The translations under genes and the position numbers were made by a program. This document shows positions 59,520-64,000 of a stretch of DNA of 64,000 nt, piece by piece (position 1 is the first letter of the stretch; each line of letters opens with the position of its first letter). The notes below the pieces were generated by a model, which saw only the letters and a program-made list of their open reading frames with translations, searched no databases and had not been told where the DNA came from. Location of the stretch: the NCBI GenBank assembly GCA_025917655.1, contig CP084613.1, positions 1,488,001 to 1,552,000 of the forward strand, read 5' to 3'. The DNA comes from Chlorella sorokiniana (taxonomy: Eukaryota > Chlorophyta > Trebouxiophyceae > Chlorellales > Chlorellaceae).

Positions 59520-61231
59520 TCACAACCGCAGGCCATGAGGGAGGCACGGCTGCTCCACCAGCAGGTGCAGGGGCAGGGCGGCTGCGTAGCCAACCGCCAG
59601 CGTGCCGCTCACCATGACGGCCAGGCTGGGCAGCGGGCGTGCCTGGATGAGGCGCGGCAGCCAGCCCGCGGGCAGGGCCAGGATGGCCCACAGCCGCGCC
59701 TGCTCGTGGATGAGGAAGAGGCTGTAGGAGAGGCGGGCCAGGGGCTGCCAGGCGGGGGGAGAGGGCTCGAGCGGCGGCCGCGTGCAACGGGTCGGCGCGC
59801 AGAGCCAGGGCCGCCAGGGTGGCTGCCAGCAGGGCGCTGACAAAGGGCGAGCCCCAGGACAGCAGCGCCACGTGCAGGCGGGCAGCAGCGGGGGCCAGGG
59901 GGCTGCCCCCCCGGCGGCCGGAAGAGCAGGTGGCGGGTGAGGGTGAGGTAGATGAAGGCTGCCTGCAGGCCGGCTGCCACGAGGGAGAGGAGGGCCCGCC
60001 TGCGGGGAGTGCAGGCAGCCAGCAGGCGGCGCTCAGGCAGGCAGCGACCCACGGGGGGCCAGGCAGCGGCGGCCGCTGTGCGCCCAGGCCCCAGCACCAG
60101 CCAACTCCGCAGCGCTGACCTTCGCAGCAGGCTGCGCAGGGCGGCGGTCGAGCGAAGCAGCAGGCCCAGCGCTGCGCCCGCCGCCATCTCCGTCACGCGG
60201 CCCGCGCTGGGCAGGTAGGCGGCGTGCAGCATGTGCGCCCAGCTCAGCTGCGAACGCTGGTCCACCGCAAAGTCGGCCACCGGCAGCTCCAGGAACTCCG
60301 CCTGCCACACCGACCACAGGCGCCAGGCCGTGCCGGCGGCAGCCGCCACGCCCAGGGCAGCAGCCACGCGGGCGCGGAAGCCCGGGAGGCGCGGACCCAG
60401 CGCGCACAGCAGCAGCGGGAAGGCCACGTAGAACTGCACCTGCACCGCCAGCGTCCACAGGTGGATGGCTGGGGGGGGGGGCAGCCAGATGAGCTGGAGG
60501 GATGGCTGCCCACGCTGCTCCCCCCACACTGCCCTGCTGGCCAGGCCCGCGGCGGCGCGCTGCAGGCACCTGCCCGCTCACCGCACGCGCGGTTGCCCAG
60601 GAAGTTCTGCACGAAGAGCAGGTTGGCCCAGGCGGTGCGCGGGCAGCTGTGAAAGTGCATCCAGCGGGCCGCCGCCGCCTCCCGCGCCACCTCGGCCGGC
60701 CCCAGCGCCGTCACCGCCGCCAGGTTGGTGAGGAGGTAGGCGGGCAGGATGCGGCGCGCCCGCCGCCGCCAGTAGCGCAGGACCACGCTGAGGCAGCTGG
60801 GGCCGCCCTGCCGCCGCCCCTCCAGCTCTGGAAGCAGCTGCCAGGCTGCCAGGGCGGCGCTCATCACCAGCAGCACGTCCACCCAGGCCATGCCTGCAGA
60901 AAGCCAGGACTATCAGCCAAGCCGCCCTACCAACGGTTCCTTCTCCAAAAATCTCTCAAGTGTTCCTGTCACCTGCGGAGGCCGCCTTGACCAGCATGTT
61001 GCTGCGGGTCAGCTCGTACTTGGTTGCATGCGGCAGGAAGAACTGCCAGAGCATGTAGGTGTGTAGCACAGCGACGCCGATGCTGCTCACCGCCCGCAAA
61101 CCACCGACAAAGCGCAAGTCAACAGCCGCCTCTGTGCTGCCGCCCGATGGGCGCCGGCCTGCCGCTGAGGCGGCTGTACTGCTGGTGATAGATTTGGTTC
61201 CCATCGCGACACTTGACGCTGTATCCGGCAT
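59520..61231 (-). CDS. Acyltransferase-3 (OafA/NRF-6-like) polytopic membrane protein
   Basis: A membrane O-acyltransferase that would move an acetyl or longer acyl group onto a sugar or lipid. The ATG at 61231 gives MPDTASSVAMGTKSITSSTA, then FVGGLRAVSSIGVAVLHTYM (the family R in the first membrane segment and the catalytic-type His). Next come VDVLLVMSAALAAWQLLPEL, YWRRRARRILPAYLLTNLAA (the RRxxRIxPxY signature), TAWANLLFVQNFLG, IHLWTLAVQVQFYVAFPLLL (the W-x-L-x-x-E/Q-x-x-F-Y signature), SAGRVTEMAAGAALGLLLR, LQAAFIYLTLTRHLLF and ARLSYSLFLIHEQARLWAIL (SYxxYLxH-like), ending PHGLRL at 59520. About ten membrane segments in total. In the WxLxVExxFY signature the usual Glu is Gln (AVQVQFY). The substrate is unknown. 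Confidence 0.87.
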
Positions 61232-61483
61232 GCTGGCTAGGTGCGGCAGCTAAGTGCAAGCTTTGCAGTTTCGCAGCCCCGGTTTCCACGATGCTCCGGC
61301 GCTGCTGCATGAACGCTATTTGAACTGTAAGGGAGACCGAAGATTGATACTTGGACCGCGATGCCGCCAGTTTGTTTTCGTCAGTGCTGAGGTCCAGGTG
61401 GCAGGCTGCGCAGCATGCGGAGCCTAGCGGGTATTTGAGTGCCCTCTCTTTATCATGTCTCTCATATCAAGCTGAGTTGCGTC

Positions 61484-63417
61484 ATGACCCAGCTGCGGCC
61501 TCGCCCGCTCACCTCGTTACCGACCGCCAAAGTCTCCACGGGCTGCTCTCAACTCGATCACTGCCTGGGCGGCGGCATACCCGTGGGCAGCCTCACTGAG
61601 GTCGTAGGTCAGTGCCAGCATAGCATTGCAACGCCCTGCCAATCGGTCTGTGACAAGCTGACCCAAGCTGCTGCGCCGCACTGCCGCTGCCGCCCGGCCA
61701 CTGCAGGCGAAGCAGCTGCCTCAAAGACGCAGCTTTGCCTTCAGCTGCTGCTGTCTGTGCAACTCCCGAAGCGTATGGCGGCTTGTCGGGCAGCGCTGTG
61801 TACGTCTACACGGAAGGCTCTCCTGCCATGCAGCGCCTGAACCAGCTGGCGGCAGCGATGCGGCACAGGTGCTGCCTGTCCTGTGGGCATGCAGGCGGCG
61901 GTGTGCAGCTTGGCCAGGTGGGCGGATGCCCCACGGCAGGGCTCACTCACCACGCTGCATCACACCGCACGTGCTGCAGGTACCCCCTGCCGCGCTGGCA
62001 GGCCTGCCCGACCCCGCCGCCAACATCTTTGTGGAGGCCGGGGTGGCCGGCGGCGCGCAGCTCCTGGCCCGCCTGCAGCGCCTGCGCATCCTGCTGGACC
62101 AGCAGCGCCGCGCCGCACAGCTGGCAGGGGGCGGGGCGCCAGCGGCCACCGCCCCGTGCGCCTGCTGGTCGTCGACTCGGTGGCGCATGTGTTCCGGGAC
62201 CTGGGGGCGGGCGGGGCTGGTTACAGCGCAGGCGCGCTGGCCAGCGTGGGCGAGCTGACGGGGCGCACCGAGCTGCTCTTCAAGGTCTCTGCGCTGCTGA
62301 GGTGAGGCGGGTGGATCGAGTCCAGGGTGCAGCCGGGACGGCCGGCCAGCATTGCCGCCCAGCCACTCGCCAACCGTGGGGATGGTGTGTGCCTGACCTT
62401 CATGCAGGCGGTATGCAGACGAATACGGCCTGGCCGTGCTGCTGGTCAACCAGGTCGTGGACAGCGTGGACGGCGGCAGGCCTGCCTCAGCACAGCAGCC
62501 TCAGCAGCGGCCCCACGCGCAGCCTGTGAAGAACACCGGGCACACGGGCGGCCTGTGCCTGGTGTCCCTTGGACGGGAGGTCGTGCCAGCGCTTGGTCTG
62601 GCGTGGGCCAACTGCATCAACACCCGCCTCTTCCTCTCCCGCTGCATGGCACCAGATGGGCTGGGCCCCGCCCTCTTCCACGGGCCCTCCAGCCCGGCAG
62701 CAGCCGCGGCTGCAGCGGCAGGCGGCAGCACAAGCGCCGCCCGGCGGGCTGGCCCCCGCCCTGCGCAAGCTGCAGGTCGTGTTCTCGCCGCACTTGGCCC
62801 GGAGTCGGGAATGCTTTTACGTGGTGGAGAGCAGCGGGGTGCGGGGCTGCATCCTAACGAGCTGGAGCAGCACCACACGGCAGCGGCGGCGGCCGCTGCC
62901 GCTGCATCACATGAGCAGCAGAGGCAGCAGAAGGCCTGGGAGCAGCAGCAAGCTTGGGAGCAGCAGCAGGCCTGGGCGCAGCAGCAAGATCAGGAGCAGC
63001 AGCAGCAGCAAGGTCAGCGGCAGGGTTGGACGCTGCAGCCTCGAGGGCAACGGCAGGGGCAGCATGCGTGGGAGCAGCAACAGCAGCCACGGCTACAGCA
63101 GTGGCAGGATCAAGGCCAGCAGCGGCAGCATGCCTGCCCTGCAGGATGGCGCGCCCCTCCATCACAGCATGTCACAGCAGCAGTACACTGTCCGCCGCAG
63201 CTACAAGCACAGAACATGCAGCCCTGGCCCGGAACAACAGAGCTGCCAACGGGTGCGCAGGCTGGACACCCTCTCCACGGCTGCTCGGGGCAGGGCTGCA
63301 CCAGGCAGCATCACCTTCCACGTCGCCCCCTTCAGCAACAGCAGGGATACAGGCCATGTAGTTGAACGATGCCTGCCTGCCAAGATGCAACAGATCATTG
63401 GCAAGGAGGCACAGTGA
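61484..63417 (+). CDS. XRCC3: DNA repair protein XRCC3 (RAD51 paralogue)
   Basis: A RAD51-family ATPase that helps homologous recombination with RAD51C. The ATG at 61484 gives MTQLRPRPLTSLPTAKVSTG, CSQLDHCLGGGIPVGSLTEV. The Walker A exon reads VVGEAAASKTQLCLQLLLSV: the residue before Lys-Thr is Ser where human and plant XRCC3 have Gly. Then GGLSGSAVYVYTEGSPAMQR, NIFVEAGVAGGAQLLARLQR, VRLLVVDSVAHVFRDLG (Walker B), YADEYGLAVLLVNQVVDSVD, LGLAWANCINTRLFLSR and LQVVFSPHLARSRECFYVV, ESSGVRG, which is where animal XRCC3 nearly ends. About 190 more residues follow, rich in Gln or in Ser/Arg depending on frame, to a stop at 63415-63417. One C is missing at 61765-61767 (three seen, four needed). The tail frame is uncertain. 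Confidence 0.9.
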
Positions 63418-63519
63418 ATGCTCAGATGGCGCCAGACGGCATCATGGGGCAGCTTGCGCCCTTGGCCACCACGCAAACCCAGCTTTTATCAGTTTCATGC
63501 AAACTTGATCGCAGCAAAC

Positions 63520-64000
63520 ATGTCAGCCAAGCAGTTCCTAGCCTCCACGCCTCTGTCGAGCGTTCTAAGCCACGGCGCTCTCGTCACCTGCACGACGGGG
63601 TGCCGTGTAGAGGCCGCTATCAAAACCCTGGATGAACACTCGATTTTGAGCTTGCCCATTTTGGCTAAGGTGCAAAGGGTTAGGGGCACTTCGGCCCATG
63701 CACCACTCCCTGTGGCCGATCTGATGCTTTATGAAGTCCTTCCTTTCATCGGCATTCTTGCAAAGTGGCAACGCTCGCTCGCCGCCCCTCTTCCGACCCC
63801 CTCATTGTCTGCCAGCTTGCTGACGCCAGCAGCCCCCTGTGTGGCTCGTTGCAGGGAGAGTATCATGGCTGCCTCTCCTGCAACGACATCCTTAAGGAGC
63901 TGGTGTCGGAGCTGAATGCCAAGAAGCCGCACTGGATGGACGAGGGCGCAGGCGCCTTCACCGCCGACGACTTGCTGGCAGTGGGCAGGGCGCTGACCGG
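63520..64000 (+). CDS. CBS-domain protein (3' end outside window)
   Basis: The ATG at 63520 gives MSAKQFLASTPLSSVLSHGA, LVTCTTGCRVEAAIKTLDEH and SILSLPILAK: a CBS half with the usual EAIxxLxxHxIxSLPV pattern. The exon ends at 63669 with a GT donor. The second exon starts at 63855 (GEYHGCLSCNDILKELVSEL, NAKKPHWMDEGAGAFTADDL) and runs past the window end. This is the usual layout of tandem-CBS proteins such as SNF1/AMPK gamma-like adenylate sensors, but with only one CBS half visible the subfamily cannot be named. It lies 102 bases downstream of the XRCC3 stop on the same strand. Confidence 0.75.

Overview
The window looks like nuclear DNA of a green alga, most likely a Chlorella-clade trebouxiophyte. 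The evidence is very high GC, genes cut by many short GT-AG introns, Ala/Gln-rich linkers, a ubiquitin-RUB1 fusion of the plant type, and plant-lineage proteins (COP1, a raffinose-synthase/SIP family enzyme, a calcineurin-B-like EF-hand protein of the plant kind). I see 23 protein-coding loci on both strands. I see no rRNA, tRNA, CRISPR array, transposon or virus-derived element. Gaps are small: 13 of them exceed 300 bases and the largest is about 680 bases.

Layout, left to right. 1-4.4 kb: the 5' part of an unassigned helical protein (-) and a small coiled-coil protein (-). 4.6-7.4 kb: ubiquitin-ubiquitin-RUB1 precursor (-), divergent from the cell-cycle protein CKS1 (+). 7.7-11.4 kb: COP1-type E3 ubiquitin ligase (-). 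12.1-15.2 kb: membrane sulfotransferase (+) and a 236-residue unknown protein (+). 15.4-20.6 kb: secreted cysteine-rich protein with a Kunitz/BPTI domain (-) and a type II membrane glycosyltransferase (-). 20.8-24.2 kb: CDKAL1-type tRNA methylthiotransferase (-). 24.6-30.8 kb: PKA-like AGC kinase (+), calcineurin-B-like EF-hand protein (-), tRNA(Ile)-lysidine synthase (-). 31.3-37.5 kb: Gln-rich unknown (+), TIM22 (-), APH/EcKL-like small-molecule kinase (-), degenerate Nudix protein (-). 38.0-47.3 kb: a very large gene (+) ending in 53BP1-like tandem BRCT repeats followed by a BAH-like domain. 47.6-53.5 kb: GH36 raffinose synthase/alkaline alpha-galactosidase (+). 54.1-59.1 kb: MGC-anchored GAF-PAS-protein kinase (+). 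59.5-61.2 kb: acyltransferase-3 membrane protein (-). 61.5-64 kb: the RAD51 paralogue XRCC3 (+) and the start of a CBS-domain protein (+).

Two themes recur. Ubiquitin-type signalling genes (ubiquitin/RUB1, COP1) lie close together, and two DNA double-strand-break genes (53BP1-like, XRCC3) lie about 14 kb apart; both may be chance. Genes of ordinary metabolism and tRNA modification fill the rest, with no operon-like logic, as expected for a eukaryote.

A technical point affects every protein here. Conserved proteins repeatedly change frame at runs of C or G, or at short CG repeats, and nearly always as if one or two bases had been lost from the run. Even invariant ubiquitin is broken this way three times. 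I read this as uncorrected sequencing or assembly error, not gene decay, so single-frame translations in this window will be wrong in places. Gene limits below are start codon to stop codon of the inferred spliced coding region; UTRs are not included.
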